From Sciurus carolinensis (lineage: Eukaryota; Chordata; Mammalia; Rodentia; Sciuridae): a stretch of DNA of 64,000 bases. Below the pieces are notes generated by a model. It had not been told where the DNA came from. It saw only the letters and a list, made by a program, of their open reading frames with translations, and searched no databases. Below, one piece after another: positions 11,408-24,563 of the stretch (position 1 is its first letter; the number at the start of each line of letters is the position of its first letter). The DNA lies in NCBI RefSeq assembly GCF_902686445.1, contig NC_062217.1, positions 88,221,758 through 88,285,757 of the forward strand. Direction: 5' to 3'. The position numbers and the translations under genes were made by a program.

Positions 11408-13824
11408 TGAGAGTTCACTTTCTAGTGAACATTGAGTAAGTTTATTTATACAATCAGCAAAGGCTCCCTAGCAAATACATAAAACTAAACAACAAAACAA
11501 AACAAAACCAAGAGTATTGAAAACTTAAAATATGAAAAAAAGAGTTTGTTCCTAGTCAGTATAATCACCAGTTCTGATAGCCAACGTATGAATATATGCT
11601 TGCACCTCACTGAATTTACAACTCATTGAACCCATCTTTGCAATGCATAATGTGGTGAATTAGCAGGAAAGAAGATACAGTCTACTAGTGGTAGTATTTG
11701 TTTTCCATGGTAAGATGTGCATAAAGAATTATTGACCTAAGCAGATCTAGTGCCTTAGAACAGAAAATGGTTATTTTTTCATTCTAAGTGCTATCTACTA
11801 CAGGACATGCAATTGTATACACTCATATATTTCATCCGTATATTGACCTTAAATGAATTTTTACACAGCGATTTCAGTTCTTAATAGTCCAAAGTTTACT
11901 ACAGTGATCAAATTATTTAAAAACTGTCATGAGATAAAGTACAATCTAGTGAGTGATCTGTGTGCATTTCTATTAAGAAAGTTTGCTTTCTTTGGTAGAA
12001 TTTTGGAATTTAGTTCTAACTGAGAGAGAGCCAACAACCCAAGTATTTATAAAACTTTGGTAACACAAATTCTCCCCATCCCCAACTCTTTCTATGTGAT
12101 TTCTTTCCAGAAGATAGCAGTCTTCCCTTATGCTTGGGGTATATGTTCTAAGAAATATGCCAGAAGGTACCTGAAGATTCAGTACCAAATTGTATATATA
12201 CACTATATTTCTCCCATACATACTTATGATAAAACTTAAAAAATTAGGAACAATAAGAGATTAACATCAACAATGAACAAACAGTATACTTTAATGACAG
12301 CTTCATGAATGTGGGCTGTACCTCTCTTTATAGCATATTGTACTGGATTCATTGTTCTTGTGATGATGTGTGATAATAAAAGGCCTTTTGATGAGATGAA
12401 GTTAGGTCACTGTTTTCTGGCACAACATATTGCTATCATTCAGAATGTTTTATGTTTTTCCCCCCAAATTTAATGTTGGGGTGGGGAGTATTTTGTTTCT
12501 TTGTATGTTTGTTTTTTAATGATGTGATTAAAAAAGTTATTTATAACATAGTTACATATAAACTGAATCCTATAAAGCATGAGGGAGCCAGTCATATGTA
12601 ATTAAGAAGGAGTGTTCCTGGAACAGGGAAGTTAAGTACAAAAGAAATAAGGAAGGCTCAACTCATCTCAGGATGAGATACTAAGGATTCTGGGTTCTAT
12701 GATGTCATTGATTATATCAATGTCATTGGGAACATATACACAAATTTTGGTGAAATACCTTGAGTTTCAAAAATAATTATGTAATACATGTGTGGATGAA
12801 GGAGGATACTTTCCAACCAAGTTTTACATCTAAAACCTTTTGCCTAGTCATTGAAAAAATTGTTTAATGAAATAAAAGTAATGATAATTTAGGATAAAAT
12901 GTGTCATGTCAACTTGGGATTTACACAAAAAGAACAATCATGACCCGATATAGAAATATTTGAAATACTTGGAACAAGGTAAAGACAACTACAGAAATAG
13001 AAGAATTATTATACAGCCACAATAAATTTCATCTTCAGTACATAAAAGGAAAGAAAGGCTATATACCAAAGGCTTAAATGGAAAAAATACAAAGGTGATG
13101 ATTTGCTATACTAGTTGTAGTGTACAAATTATGAATCTTATATAAGAACACTAAAATATTAAGTCCACATTAACTATAAAATTCAGATTTGTCCGTTCCA
13201 ATTCCAACACTAATTTTTATGTTCTCCCACACCACCTTAAAAAAACACAAATGATTTAAAAATATTACTGACTGAAGACAAGAAACTAATAACAACACTG
13301 GAACTTAGAATAAATCTGTAAATATTTAGAGGAGTCAAAATAACAGTAACAGAGAGAGATTCTCCTGTATCTCACAGAGATACTAAAAGCAGAAGGATGA
13401 AGCCTCAGACAGCAAGTTTGAAAGGTCCCAGATATCTAAGAAAGGGATTTAATAATAAACTTAAAATTTTGGTTTGGGATTCAATTATTGAATATTGATA
13501 AGGAAAGATGAACAACATGAAGTGTGGATCCAAAACCTAGTGATGGTCATATTTGAAAAAATGAGACCATCAACCTTTGTGCCTAATGGTGCATGAGGTT
13601 GGAAATAAATAATAGGGTCACAAAAATGTGAAAGCTTCAAATAAGATAGTAAAGAGTGAAAACTGATCCTTTATGTAGTAGGGAGAACCTAGACCATTTT
13701 GGCCAGCAAAATTAGTTGGTTAAAAATTCATCTTAGGATAAGCATTTCAGTATGAAAGACACAGGAAGTTCAAAGGTCTGTTTTGACCTTGAAAGGTAGG
13801 TAGATTTGGAAATGGAGAAAAAGG
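11408..13824. other. unassigned AT-rich DNA, no gene seen
   Basis: About 2.4 kb with no open frame above 82 codons, no recognised domain, no CpG-rich promoter and no clear repeat family. Confidence 0.5.
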
Positions 13825-14270
13825 ATATTTACTCAGGACTTTTTATGCAGCAGGCCTATTGTATGCATTACTTTGAATTTCACTACAACATGTCACATAG
13901 GAATTATTCATCTATTTTTATTTCTTTTGAATACCCATACCAGAAGATTTTTATCTCTTAAAAGAATCAACTTTAGAGTTTGTTGACCCTTATAATCATA
14001 TATTCATTAGTATTTCATTCATTTCTGCTACTATTTTTTGTTATCTTCTGCTGTTATATTTTATTATTTTCTGCCTTCTTTTTTGGGGGGTAGATGGTTT
14101 TCTCTCCTTTCCTTCCTCTCTTATTTACTTGGAATATGAGAAAACCAAGCCTGCAAGAAGCTAGATAAGTGACATAAACTCTTAAAGTAGCTAGATAAAT
14201 TATATAAGCTCTTAAAATTCTAAGTAGAAGAATCAGGATTTGGAGCTGGTTTGACTCTTTAGTACAGCTA
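13825..14270 (-). mobile_element. MIR SINE, split by about 190 bp
   Basis: 13,825-13,930 resembles the reverse-complement MIR block around 'GTATGCATTACTTTGAATTT ... CATAGGAATTATT'. 14,115-14,270 carries the partner block (ATGAGAAAACCAAGCCTGC ... GAATCAGGATTTGGAGCTGG). The T-rich intervening sequence at 13,935-14,110 is unassigned. Divergence is high. Confidence 0.5.
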
Positions 14271-15158
14271 CTTGCTTCTCATTTCCATCAACAAATTACT
14301 TGAATTTTCCAATAACAAAAATAATTAACTGACGATAGAACTTTTATAGTAGTTAATGGCAGTTGTTTTCATGTTGATAAAATGTATTGAGCCCAGGGTC
14401 ATGACAAGATGTCAGTGAGCTGATTCAGAATGCCAACTACTTATTGTAAAGGAGCTTTTCCTCTACTCATGTGAATTAAAAGGAAGATAACAAGATTCCT
14501 ACAGCCTGCAACTTATCTATTTCTGGTTATTTATCAACATAGTAATGTGATTACTAACAATTTGCTTTTTTCTCCAGAACGTGATCCATTTGACATTTTC
14601 CGTTTGCTTGCATTGTAGGAAAACTAATTTAATACATGTTAATGAATTCTAAATTTTCATAAGTCATCTTGCTATGTGATTTGTAATTCCAAATTAAATA
14701 TATCCCAAAATACCCACATGCAAAGAAAGTCTATAATATGCATAAGCATAATTCTAATAATCATGCAATTTATAACTGAAATATTGAAAAGATTAGGGAA
14801 CCTCAAAGTGCTCAGAAATGAACCTTTTCTCTTTATCAATCAATTAAAGATATCAAGGATATTCCCATCTTGTATTGTTTTTATCAATGCATTATTATTG
14901 AGTGATTACTTAGATTCCCACAAAGATTGGTTTGGTGTTTCACACTAAGAAGAGTATAAGTAAATGTGAATTTTCTAATTTTTCAGACCTACAGCAATAC
15001 ATTTTATGATGAATTAGTAAACTCCAAGCACTATTGTAATGTCTGGAAATAGGACAGTAAATAAAGAAGAATATGTATATTTTCTGGTATCCAAGAAAAG
15101 GAATAGAGTGAATTATTGGTGAACTACTTATTGCCTGATCTCTACCAATGCAGGAAAT
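14271..15158. other. unassigned, no gene seen
   Basis: AT-rich. A 90-codon open frame at 14,676-14,948 has no recognisable domain and looks like chance. Confidence 0.5.
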
Positions 15159-15312
15159 ACCAATTACTTATTGCAAGGTGCTTCAAAACATTCAGATGTA
15201 TTAACTCTTTAATCTCACAAGTATCCTATGACATAGGTGCACTTATTATCCTTAGTTTGTAGACCAGGAAACAGGCACAAAATCATTATGTTGATTGTAT
15301 GACAGTGTCAGA
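15159..15312 (-). mobile_element. MIR SINE
   Basis: The plus strand shows the reverse-complement MIR pattern: ATGTATTAACTCTTTAATCT, CACAAGTATCCTATGACATAGG, TTATTATCC and CCAGGAAACAGGCAC. It is an ancient mammalian tRNA-derived SINE. Confidence 0.75.
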
Positions 15313-15763
15313 AATTTTTGTCATTATGGAAGACATTCAAAAGTATCTTCTAAGTAATATGGCATTAATAATTATAGATTCATTGTTCATTATTAACAAG
15401 TTACATTCTTCCAAGTTGCTCACTTTTATGAGGTGGAACACAACATGTTGTTAAGTAAAAGTTACAGCAATTTCTTATGGTAGTTAATTTTGGAAGCATT
15501 CTAGGAGAGACCATATGCTACAAGTTTAGAATACTAATGATTAATCAAAAGAAGTATTCAAAGAAATATCAGTAGAGGGGGGAAAGATCTTAGCACTGAT
15601 GTTGGCAGGAAATTGAAGAGCATATGAAACTTGTCATAGAAAAGGAAACAAGATGTCTTGACGATATCAAAGAACAGCTATTCAATAACGGAAGAGGGAA
15701 AACAAAGATGAATGTGTCCATGAATTAAGACCTCATAAATAAAATAATATCATATATATACAT

Positions 15764-15821
<58 letters not shown>

Positions 15822-16627
15822 AGAGGGTATATGTTTCTCACTATCGATGATCAAAGTATTTTTTCAGGTTCTATAATCTTCCAAGAACAGGTCAGTTTTG
15901 TTTTCAGGGTGATGGGTAGAAATATCAAAACCTCTTAGATTCTTTGTTATTCAGTCTTTTACAGGAGTTCTTTGTTGTCTTTTAACAATGGACTGACAAC
16001 TTACCAGGTGATAATGTAGCTGTGGACAATGGTAGGAACCAATGCACTTACAGTACTCTTAAGATTGCCTCTGGTATAGTAACTGCAGTCATTGAACCTG
16101 TACTATTCATGAATGCTCACTGGAAAATAACAATGTACCCAAAGGGACCTTAAGATAACAAAAGGAAAAGAAAAGAAAAAGAAAAACCTGGAGAAGAGAT
16201 GAACTCTCAAATCATATAGTTCCCAGAAATGTAAAACTTTGGGAGGAGAGAGGTGGCAATATGATTAAAATACTAATGGCAATGGCAATGGTGGTAATGG
16301 TGAACTAATAACAATACCAACAGCAATAGTAAGATATTGATCCCAGTTTGCAAAAAGCTAGAAAAAATTTTAGAAATTTTATATTTAATGGCATAGTAAT
16401 AAATACTTGTCAATAGGGAGGAAATACCTAGATACCAACAGTATCACAAAACACAGGGCCACTTTTTGTTGAGATTATTTAGTAATCTGGAAAATAAAAC
16501 TGAGAGTCTTCATTGTGTTTTTGATAAGCCAAATGATCTTGGACGATAAATGTCAAAGTACAGGGACTGACAAGTGTGCTGATCTAGATAGATCATTCAT
16601 TAGGCTCAATACCTGAAGGACCATTTG
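15313..16627. other. unassigned, no gene seen
   Basis: AT-rich and without supported genes. It contains the (TA)n tract listed separately. Confidence 0.5.
15749..15810. repeat. (TA)n microsatellite
   Basis: About 60 bases of TA with a few CA steps at the left, followed by a short CACACA run. Confidence 0.95.
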
Positions 16628-16715
16628 GGACTGGGGTTGTGGCTCAGTGGTAGAACACTTGCCTTGCATGTGTGAGGCCCTGGGTTCAATCCACAGCACC
16701 ACCTATAAATAAATA
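16628..16715 (+). mobile_element. ID-type SINE with ATAAATAAATAA tail
   Basis: Well preserved: GGACTGGGGTTGTGGCTCAG, GTAGAACACTTGCCTTGCATG and CCCTGGGTTCAATCC, with A box (TGGCTCAGTGG) and B box (GGTTCAATCC) intact, then CAGCACC and an A-rich tail. It is one of the better-kept SINEs in the window. Confidence 0.93.
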
Positions 16716-18750
16716 AATTAAAAGATCCATTGACAACTAAAAAATATTGAAAAAAAAAATGTCCAAAGAGCCATTCAAAAAATTTAAGGGACCAGAAGTC
16801 AGCCAGCTAATAGGTGACTTTCTGACCAATTTCATGCCATTTGCATTATGAGGAAAAATCTCAAAGATTTTAAATGGGATAAAAATTATCTTTATTATCA
16901 TTATTAAAATTATCATTATCATTATAGGTGTTCTTTGAGATCTAGAAAAAGAGGGAAGGTAAAAATGATGTAAGACTGAAAATATTTGTTCAAATTATTT
17001 TTCAAACATGTTAATACACAAATATAATCAGACATGGGGGAAAAAGAAAACATGAGTATCAGAAGAAATAATTGAAGAGTAAACATAGTACTGCAGATAT
17101 TTGCATTAGTTTTTGACATGTATCTCAAAAACAAACTATATTTATTAAAAACAAGAATGGAGATATAACTCAAGATTAAATATTCAACAGATAATCAGAA
17201 AATTATTTTTGAAAAGTAAATAACTCAGAAACTACGGAGACAGTGTAGAAATGAAGAATCTGGCAAATAAATCTAAAGAATAAAAATGTAGGATTACAGG
17301 GGAAGGGTTTTCATTATTTATGGATGATGCATTCAATTACATAGGAAATCCAACTGAATCTACAAATGAAAGTACAATAATTCAGAGTTTTGGGCACAAA
17401 ATCAATTAAAATAATATTAAGTGATGTTCCATTCTGGCTATAATCAAAAACAAAGGATAATAGAAAAAGAACATGTTTACAAAAGTCCCTTACTATGTAA
17501 AATGGGTAGGACTGGAATAAGATTATATGGTGGATATTAATATAATGGTTTGGAGTTGATGCAAAATCAACTCCAGATCCCCTCAAAAAATTATTATTCC
17601 AGGATTAGAATAATATAATTAAAGCAGTCAACTCAATAGAAATACATGTATAGACTATGTTTATAATGCTATGAAATTGAAACAAATTATTGAAATGTAC
17701 TTTGAAAATCTTTGGTGATAGATAATTAGAAAAATACTTAAAATACTTAGTATTTCAGATAAATAAATCCTAAAATGATAAATTAATTAAAAAGCAGCAG
17801 AGATACATTAACACAAAATCTATGGGACAAAAGCTCAAATTTTCTGAACTTGAAATAAATCTTTTAAAATAAATGCTTTTATTACAGAAGATAAAAGTAA
17901 AACCTCAAATTAATAGAACTTAGAAATTACATTATGAAAATAGAGAAAATAAACTCCAGACACACACATATATATACACACACATACACATAAAATAAAT
18001 GTTTAATTCAATTTTGTGTCTTCCTTGGAGAAAAAGTCAGTAGAACACCAGGTTTCTGAAGTGTTCCTCTCCATTCCCAAGAACCTAGCTAATTTAAGGG
18101 AACAATGAAAATAAGTTTTACCTGGAATGTTCAGATAAATTTTATCTCAAAAAACACTGGTTTTCTCTCATGTGAACTGGAAATTAGGATAAATTAGTGT
18201 TAAATATAGAAAGCTTATTTCTTCCATGCATACCAAAATCCTTGGCATGCTGGTCATACAAAACCTGCCTTAAAACAAGGTAAGCTCTCTGCTTCTGTAA
18301 CCTATCCTCTCCCTTTGGTGACTGGTTCCTACAAAAGCACTGTGGAGAGCATAAGGACTCCTCTATTCAGCTAAAACTAGATAAAATATGAAGAGGGATA
18401 GAGTTTCTACTCATCCAGCCTATTGCCCTGGACCATTTTTCAAATAACCTTAAATCCCACATTCCATTTCCTGGAGGAACTTGGCCTCATGGCAACCTAT
18501 CCCACTACCCTAGCACAAGTAGGCTGCGGATGATACATAAAAGTAACATATAACACAGCTTAAAAATATAGAACAAAATAAACTAAATTATATAGGAAGA
18601 ATTGAAAAATGGAGCTAATGAAAAAATACATTTTAAATAGAAAATATATGTACTTCCAAAAGTTTTAAAATCAGTAATACCAATTAGTTTTTTATGACTG
18701 TAACTGAAGGAAAAGAGAATAGAAATGTATACATTTAAAGTGAAATAAAA
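16716..18750. other. mostly unassigned
   Basis: AT-rich. Apart from the possible L1 fragment listed next and a CA-rich patch at 17,959-17,993, I see nothing supportable. Confidence 0.45.
17310..17480 (+). mobile_element. possible old L1 ORF2 fragment
   Basis: TTTATGGATGATGCATTCAA followed by ATAGGAAATCCAACTGAATC and GGCACAAAATCAATT matches the layout of the L1 RT catalytic loop (F-x-D-D) and its downstream bases. Diverged, so low confidence. Confidence 0.4.
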
Positions 18751-18936
18751 CAGATGTGGTGACACACACCTGTAATCCCAACTACTCAGGAGGATGTGGC
18801 AGGAGGATCACAAGTTTGAGAACAACCTGGCTAACTTAGCAAGAAACACTGCCTCAAAAATAAATTTAATAAAAGGGCTGGGGATATACTTCAGTGGTGG
18901 AATGTTTATAATGTGTGAAGCCCTGGGTTCAATCAT
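18751..18936 (+). mobile_element. B1-ID composite SINE
   Basis: The left arm is B1/7SL-like (GATGTGGTGACACACACCTG, AATCCCAACTACTCAGGAGG, GAACAACCTGGCTAAC). After an A-rich linker comes an ID arm from 18,875 (GGGCTGGGGATATACTTCAG ... CCCTGGGTTCAATC). Composite 7SL+ID SINEs are known from squirrels and relatives, so this element is a main clue to the organism. Confidence 0.88.
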
Positions 18937-19069
18937 ATAACTATAGATACAGAAGATGTTAAGAATTATGAAAGAATGCTAAGTACAACTGGTATTTAAC
19001 AAACTAAAGAAAAACTAGAGGAAATGTTTGATTGTCTTAAAAATATAAACCTAACATTCTAAATACTGG

Positions 19070-19210
19070 ATGCTCATTAGAATCTCTAGGAAAATATTAG
19101 AACATAAGATTACACAGGATCACACCTCTCTACATCAAATCAATTAAATCAGGATATTGAGACTGGAGTTCAGCAATTTCTTTAAGCTTCTTAATAGATA
19201 CTAATGGAAT
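19070..19210 (+). mobile_element. MER5-like DNA transposon fragment
   Basis: CTCATTAGAATCTCTAGG ... ACACCTCTCTACATC ... CAATTAAATCAGGATATTGA follows the MER5A (hAT-Charlie, non-autonomous) pattern. Diverged. Confidence 0.55.
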
Positions 19211-19599
19211 TGAAAATGGAGAACTTGGAGTTTATATTTCCTTCAGAAGATTTATTTACTCTATGTTCTCTAACATTTATTTTCATTAGTTTCCTTAGTG
19301 TTCTATTACAGCAAATGCATTGAAAATAATGTTAAAATACATCAATAAAAATTACCACAATTACATTTTTCAGTTCAGTTCTACTTAACTTTTAAAGTAA
19401 TTCTTAAAATTTGAAATCATAGCAAAAAATGAAAAACATTCCTATTCATTGAATATAAGAACAGAAACTTAAAAATAACTCTTAATTAAAATAATCGTAG
19501 CAACAAAATAAATCTTTTTTCTATTAAAAAAATGTGTCCAAGAATCTAAACAGAGAAATTAAAAGAACTACTAAGTAAGAAAGCATCTAATCTAATCTT

Positions 19600-20290
19600 T
19601 AAAAGACTTTTTTTGAGAGTTAGGTTCACTGCAAATCTCATATACCTCTTGACCCCACATATGCATAGTGTCACCCATTATCAATAATCACCACTGGAGT
19701 GAAGTATTTACTACAACTGATGAGTCCTTATTGACACATTGTCACCAAACACCATGATCTACATGTTCTCTTTTGGGGAACATTCTTTGGGCTTATTGCA
19801 TAAAGTGCATATTGACATGTGTCCATCACAGTATCATGCAGTTGTGTCACTGTCCTAAGATTCCTCTGTGCTCTGCCTACTCATTTCTCCTGACATTGAT
19901 CTTTTTTACTGTCTCCATAGTTTTGCCTTTCCAGAATGTCATAGAGTTGGAATCTCATAGCATTAAGGCTTTTCACATTGACTTCTTTTACTTAGTAATT
20001 TGCATTTAAAGTTTTCACATGACTTTTCATGGTTTTATAGCTCATTTCTTTTTAGCATGGGATAAAATTTTCTTGTCTGAGTGTACCACAGGTTATTGTT
20101 TGCCCACTGAAGGGCATCTTAATTCCTTCTATGTTTGGACAATTACAAAAAAAAAAAAGAAAGAAAAAAAGAACCATAAATATAATGGGTATTTATATGT
20201 GTGATCATGAGTTTTCAAAAATGTGCATAATTGTTGGATCATCACCTAACAGAACTTTAACCACCCTATTCAGGATAAATCCACCCTAGA
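19600..20290 (-). mobile_element. old L1ME-type 3' end
   Basis: The plus strand shows the reverse complement of the L1ME 3' region: GACCCCACATATGCATAGTG, CCATTATCAATAATCACCAC, ACAACTGATGAGTCC, GTCTCCATAGTTTTGCC, CTTTTCATGGTTTTATAGC and ACTGAAGGGCATCTTAATTC. An A-rich insertion at 20,148-20,170 breaks the similarity. Confidence 0.8.
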
Positions 20291-22799
20291 CTTTTCTTTA
20301 TTAACAGAGAAAGCATCTGGTGAGAATAAAACTTTGGAAATATCTACACTGAAAGAAAGCTAAAACATTCTTCTAGTAAATAAATTGGACACTAACTGGT
20401 AGAAAATATTTTAAGTCAACTTATTACATCCTAACTTTTGCAGCTTGTTTTCAAATGATTTCTTGGTAACTTTAATTCTCATTTTATTCATAATTTCCCT
20501 GTGCTGCAATAAGCTGTAGCATTAAATGCACCTAAAACACAGACTCATTTTATATCATGAAGTTTCTATCAGATATCTAGAATCCCTTATAAACCAACAA
20601 ATGAATGAACAAAATATTTTACCCATGTACATTATTATTAATATTATTCTACACTAGTTAACTATTGCTCTAATTTTGTATCTTTTTATATGTTCTGTGA
20701 ACATATAAAATAAGTTGTGTGTCTTTCTTCTTTGATATTCTTACAGATGGTCTCCATCAGGGGACACTCATTTTGTGAGTTTCAATATAATATATGTACT
20801 GTACAAAAAGGGAACAGAAACAGTGTCAAGAAAAAACTCTTTTTAAAAGAAAGAACTGAGGGCAAATTTGTCTTACTTGACAAATTATTCCTATCAGACT
20901 CTGCATATAAATAAGCTTTACTTATCTTTCCAATGGACTTATGCAATTGCTCACAGAAAAATCACAATTATTTCACTGATGGAATCATTATAACATTGCA
21001 TTCTTCTTTTATTATTAATTACATAGTGAGATTCTGGTCCTTTTCCATAGAACCAGCAAAGAGGGCCCATTTACAACCACAATTATATTTGAGTTTCTTG
21101 TTTTTATTACATAGTCTCAATGCAGGGAAAATGTATTTTGAAAATATTCTCTATCAATTTTAGTATATTTCACATTTTATCTAAGCAACATGACTGCTTC
21201 TTCCTCTTTTTTAGTAATAATTCTGCAGTTGACCTTCTCATACATAAAGGTTAATGCTTTGTGTTTGCAAAAATTCTCCAGATGGTGTTGTTCAAAGCAA
21301 CCAGGAAAACAAAAACTTTTAAGTGTGCCAGAGTACTCTCCATCCTTCGTGTCAATGAGTGTAAATGGGAAAAAAAAGGTGGCAAATTTTAATAAAACAG
21401 AATGTTGCAGTATTTTGGAAGCAATTGCCTATATGATCAGAGATCATACAGATTAATACAGATTCTTAACTAGTTAAGAAAAGGAAATTGGAATAAACAA
21501 ACATCGATTAAGCAAATAATACTACATGAAAGTTCTCTACAGTTTATCTCCTAAAACTTCAGTATATTTTAAAATATATGAGAGAAAATAAAATTGAGAG
21601 TGCAGAAAACCAATAAATTCAAGAATACATATCCACACTGTTCCTAGCTTAAGTAACTACAGCTTGGAAAACAGGTGTGACTTGATTTCAGTGGATATTT
21701 TTAGAGGGGGCACGTCAGCATTGGGTTATTGAACATAAATAAAAAAGCAGATTAGGACAAACTGGAGTTTGGAATACCTGGATATGTTGATGTTATTCAA
21801 TTCAAATCAGCATTTTATACATTCATTCATTTCCCATTGAAATACATAATGGACCCAGCATTTGTTTATCTTCTTTTAACACTCACATTAATATTATTTT
21901 TTAACTTTCAAGTACAATTAACTCCACTAAGGATGCTACTGACCATCAACTTTTATTTATTCCCTGTGACTCAGTGGGTGACTGTGGGATTGATTATCAG
22001 GGTAGAACATGGAAAAAGTAACAGTTGAGACTGGAGTCACATAAATAGGGAGAGAAAGAGACTGTGCTTGGTAAAGATTCAATGAAATTCAGAAATCAGG
22101 AAACTAGAATGTCCAGAGAGACAAGGGAAACTCATTAAATACAGAAACGAGATATGAGATGTGATTTATACATCAGTTCATTTGCAAATTTTTTTTTTTA
22201 TGAAAGGGACAGTTTGAAGGGACATACATATTATCAGTCTCTAGGTCCTGAAGCATGGAAAATCAAGGTAGAGACAATACCTAAGAGTAGTTGTTAACTG
22301 TATCTTGGTCATTATTTATTGCTTGTTGCAAGGGAAGAGGATAAAGATAGATTGTTGTTATATCTGATCTCCTATTTAAACTAAAGAGAGATTGTAACTG
22401 GAATTGACAACAAAGAAATAAGAAGAATGGTATTCAGAAACAAAGTGGGAAATGTGAGTCTATCAACAGTTTTTTCTGACAGCTCTCATCGGCAGAGTTG
22501 AGAAGTGGAAAATATTCTACATTATATTTTGGATCTCTTCCTTTACTTTCTTCTCTTAGCTTCACCTGTTCACCTCTGTTCAAAAAGAGGCCTTTTCCAT
22601 TTTTATTTGTGGGAAAAGGTAAAATATGACTTATTATATGTGTTCATTTATTTAACTATAATTTAGAATATAATTGCTTTGAAGATAGGCAAAAATGTAC
22701 TAATGGGGAAGAATGTTTTTCAAGACCACAGAAACCAAGATTATTACTCACTCTTACAAGGGAACCATGATGATATATTTCTTCCAGGATTAAAGAGTA
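20291..22799. other. unassigned AT-rich DNA, no gene seen
   Basis: Open frames of 60-88 codons occur (for example 21,190-21,456), but none has a domain, a good start context or codon bias. They fit chance in AT-rich DNA. Confidence 0.5.
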
Positions 22800-23030
22800 A
22801 TTCTAGAAATGTTTACAATTCAAGCAATATCCTGAACACTTTTCTTGTAATATTTAATTCTCACAACTACTCTTATGGCAAAATGCTATTCTGTATTTTC
22901 GTATATGAGGAAAGTGAAAATCAGAGCATTTAAGTAATAATATACCTCAAGCTAAGTAAGATGATAGAAGTTTAAATCATCAGACTCCTGAGACTATGAT
23001 CTTATCCATTATATTGTGTTTCCTATTTAT
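22800..23030 (-). mobile_element. MIR SINE, nearly full length
   Basis: Reverse-complement MIR blocks in order: CTGAACACTTTTCTTGTAAT, AATTCTCACAACTACTCTTATGG, ATGAGGAAAGTGAAAATCAGAG and AGTTTAAATCATCAGACTCC, then the terminal CTTATCCATTATATTGTG. Confidence 0.75.
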
Positions 23031-23888
23031 GAAACTTCATATCATTGCTGTTCCATGTAATGCTGGTTCCATCTCAATTTGAAATTAGATTGATGATCTA
23101 AAAGGTTGGGAAAGAGTTCAAAAAATAAATCATGGAAGAAATACAAGTATATTTTGAATAATGGTTAGGATCCAGATAGGCAAATCAAATGTGTCTTGCC
23201 ACAGCCCACTGTTCCATAAGATCTATATGAGAAAGATAAAGGAAAATAGTTTAAATAGGTAGAAGCAGTACTAATGGAGATAATAAAGAGTCTTAACTTA
23301 CTGTTTGTGTACATGGTAGGTATTTAATAGATGCACTAAGTGACTAATCAAAACAGTTCAAATCATTCCAAGATTAGTATATATATTTTAGACAGAAATA
23401 TAGTTTTAGGTAGATCATTATCAATACCAGGTAAATAGGGAGAGTTGAGGAAAGGGAAATAGTAAAGGAAGGGAGAGAAGAAGAAGAGAGTGAGATACAA
23501 AGAATATATGTTGACTATGGGAGGAAGGACTGATGGATAGAGAAGATACTGTTTCAGGTTGCTTAAATTCTCTACCTAATTAAATATGATAAGGTAACTA
23601 TGATTTTCCTAATTTTTCATTTCAGAAAAATTGGATTGAGAAAAAGAATATGATTTGTTCCAGGCTTTAAAACAAGAAAGTAATAAAATTACAATTAAAA
23701 TTGAAGTGCTATTAAAGCAGAATCATTCTCTATATTTTGTTAGAGGAAAATGATGAGTAGTGAATGGAAAATTTATTTCAATGTGAAAAATTACATAGCA
23801 ATACAAGTATAAATGTTCAAACAGCTATAGATCAGGCATACTTATCAGCAAATCATGTTTTTGATAATTACCAAATATTTATTTTAGC
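23031..23888. other. unassigned flank of provirus
   Basis: No gene. Around 23,300-23,345 (TACATGGTAGGTATTTAATAG) there may be a scrap of another MIR. The last bases form the pre-integration target of ERV2. Confidence 0.5.
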
Positions 23889-23894
23889 ATGTAC
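23889..23894. repeat. left target-site duplication ATGTAC
   Basis: Identical to 33,382-33,387 and directly abutting the outer LTR edges. Confidence 0.95.
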
Positions 23895-24179
23895 TGTCGT
23901 GTCCCTCGCCCGCAAGAAAGCACGACACAGGAATCTTCCTTCAGCAGTTTAATAAGGACCTTAATATTATAAAACCATGGTTTTTCTTCTTCTCCCTCTA
24001 GGGCTGAATTCATACACTTTTATACTCTTGCAACAGCCAATCTACTCCTGCCACTTGGCCTATGTTCATAGGTGCTCCCACTTGCAACAGTTGGCTCAAC
24101 CATATATGGGCTTGTTTATCTAGAAAGCACTTCAGGAAACCAGCGCCATCTTATCATGGTGGCGAGACGGCTCGCCACA
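23895..24179 (-). repeat. ERV2 3' LTR (285 bp)
   Basis: On the minus strand it runs from TGTGGCGAGC to GGACACGACA (TG...CA). Visible control elements: a 6-bp inverted repeat GGCGAG-CCGT-CTCGCC at the U3 start, a YY1-like AAGATGGCG (24,144-24,152), a perfect SRF/CArG box CCATATATGG (24,100-24,109), TATAAAA (24,018-24,024) and an ATTAAA polyadenylation signal (23,948-23,953) followed by a GT-rich stretch. It differs from the 5' LTR at five transitions. Factor binding is predicted from consensus only. Confidence 0.96.
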
Positions 24180-24193
24180 GCTCCCCCTTCTTT
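24180..24193 (-). promoter_or_regulatory. ERV2 polypurine tract
   Basis: AAAGAAGGGGGAGC on the minus strand, directly before the 3' LTR. It is the primer site for plus-strand DNA synthesis. Confidence 0.92.
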
Positions 24194-24299
24194 ATTTTAT
24201 AAACACAGGTGAAGGTAGAGGCCCTATCCTACTGTGCAAAAGTGGCAAATAGTGAACGTCAGTCCCAGAGTGGCACCTTCTCCGGGCCTTATAAGTGGC

Positions 24300-24445
24300 T
24301 TGGGACCGTGCCTGTCTTAGGTTGAGGGGTCAGCCCGTATCCTTACCCGTCATCAAAGACTGTAGATCATGCTACAGCTTCTGTCTTAGGTTGGTATACG
24401 GCCACCTCCTACATTACCCGTCTTTGACTACCAGTCCAGCATACT
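24300..24445 (-). promoter_or_regulatory. CTE-like RNA export element of ERV2
   Basis: On the minus strand: AAAGACGGGTAA (24,414-24,425), AACCTAAGACAG (24,381-24,392), then GATGACGGGTAA (24,343-24,354) and AACCTAAGACAGG (24,311-24,323). The apex between them is a perfect 6-bp hairpin CTGTAG-CATGAT-CTACAG. Between the loops CCGTAT pairs with ATACGG, extended by a bulged A and two more C-G pairs. This is the two-loop symmetric fold of the constitutive transport element of type D simian retroviruses, which binds NXF1 and exports unspliced RNA without a Rev-type protein. Position, just inside the 3' LTR, agrees. Both loop motifs are undamaged. Activity is inferred. Confidence 0.85.
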
Positions 24446-24563
24446 CAGCCATACTTGAGGGGAACTGCCGGCCTCTAAGGCTGTCATGACTTGTTGAAGG
24501 ATGATTCGATCTCTCTATTGGGTGTTCGTAATTAATAAATTAAGCAAATGAGAAATAAAACAC

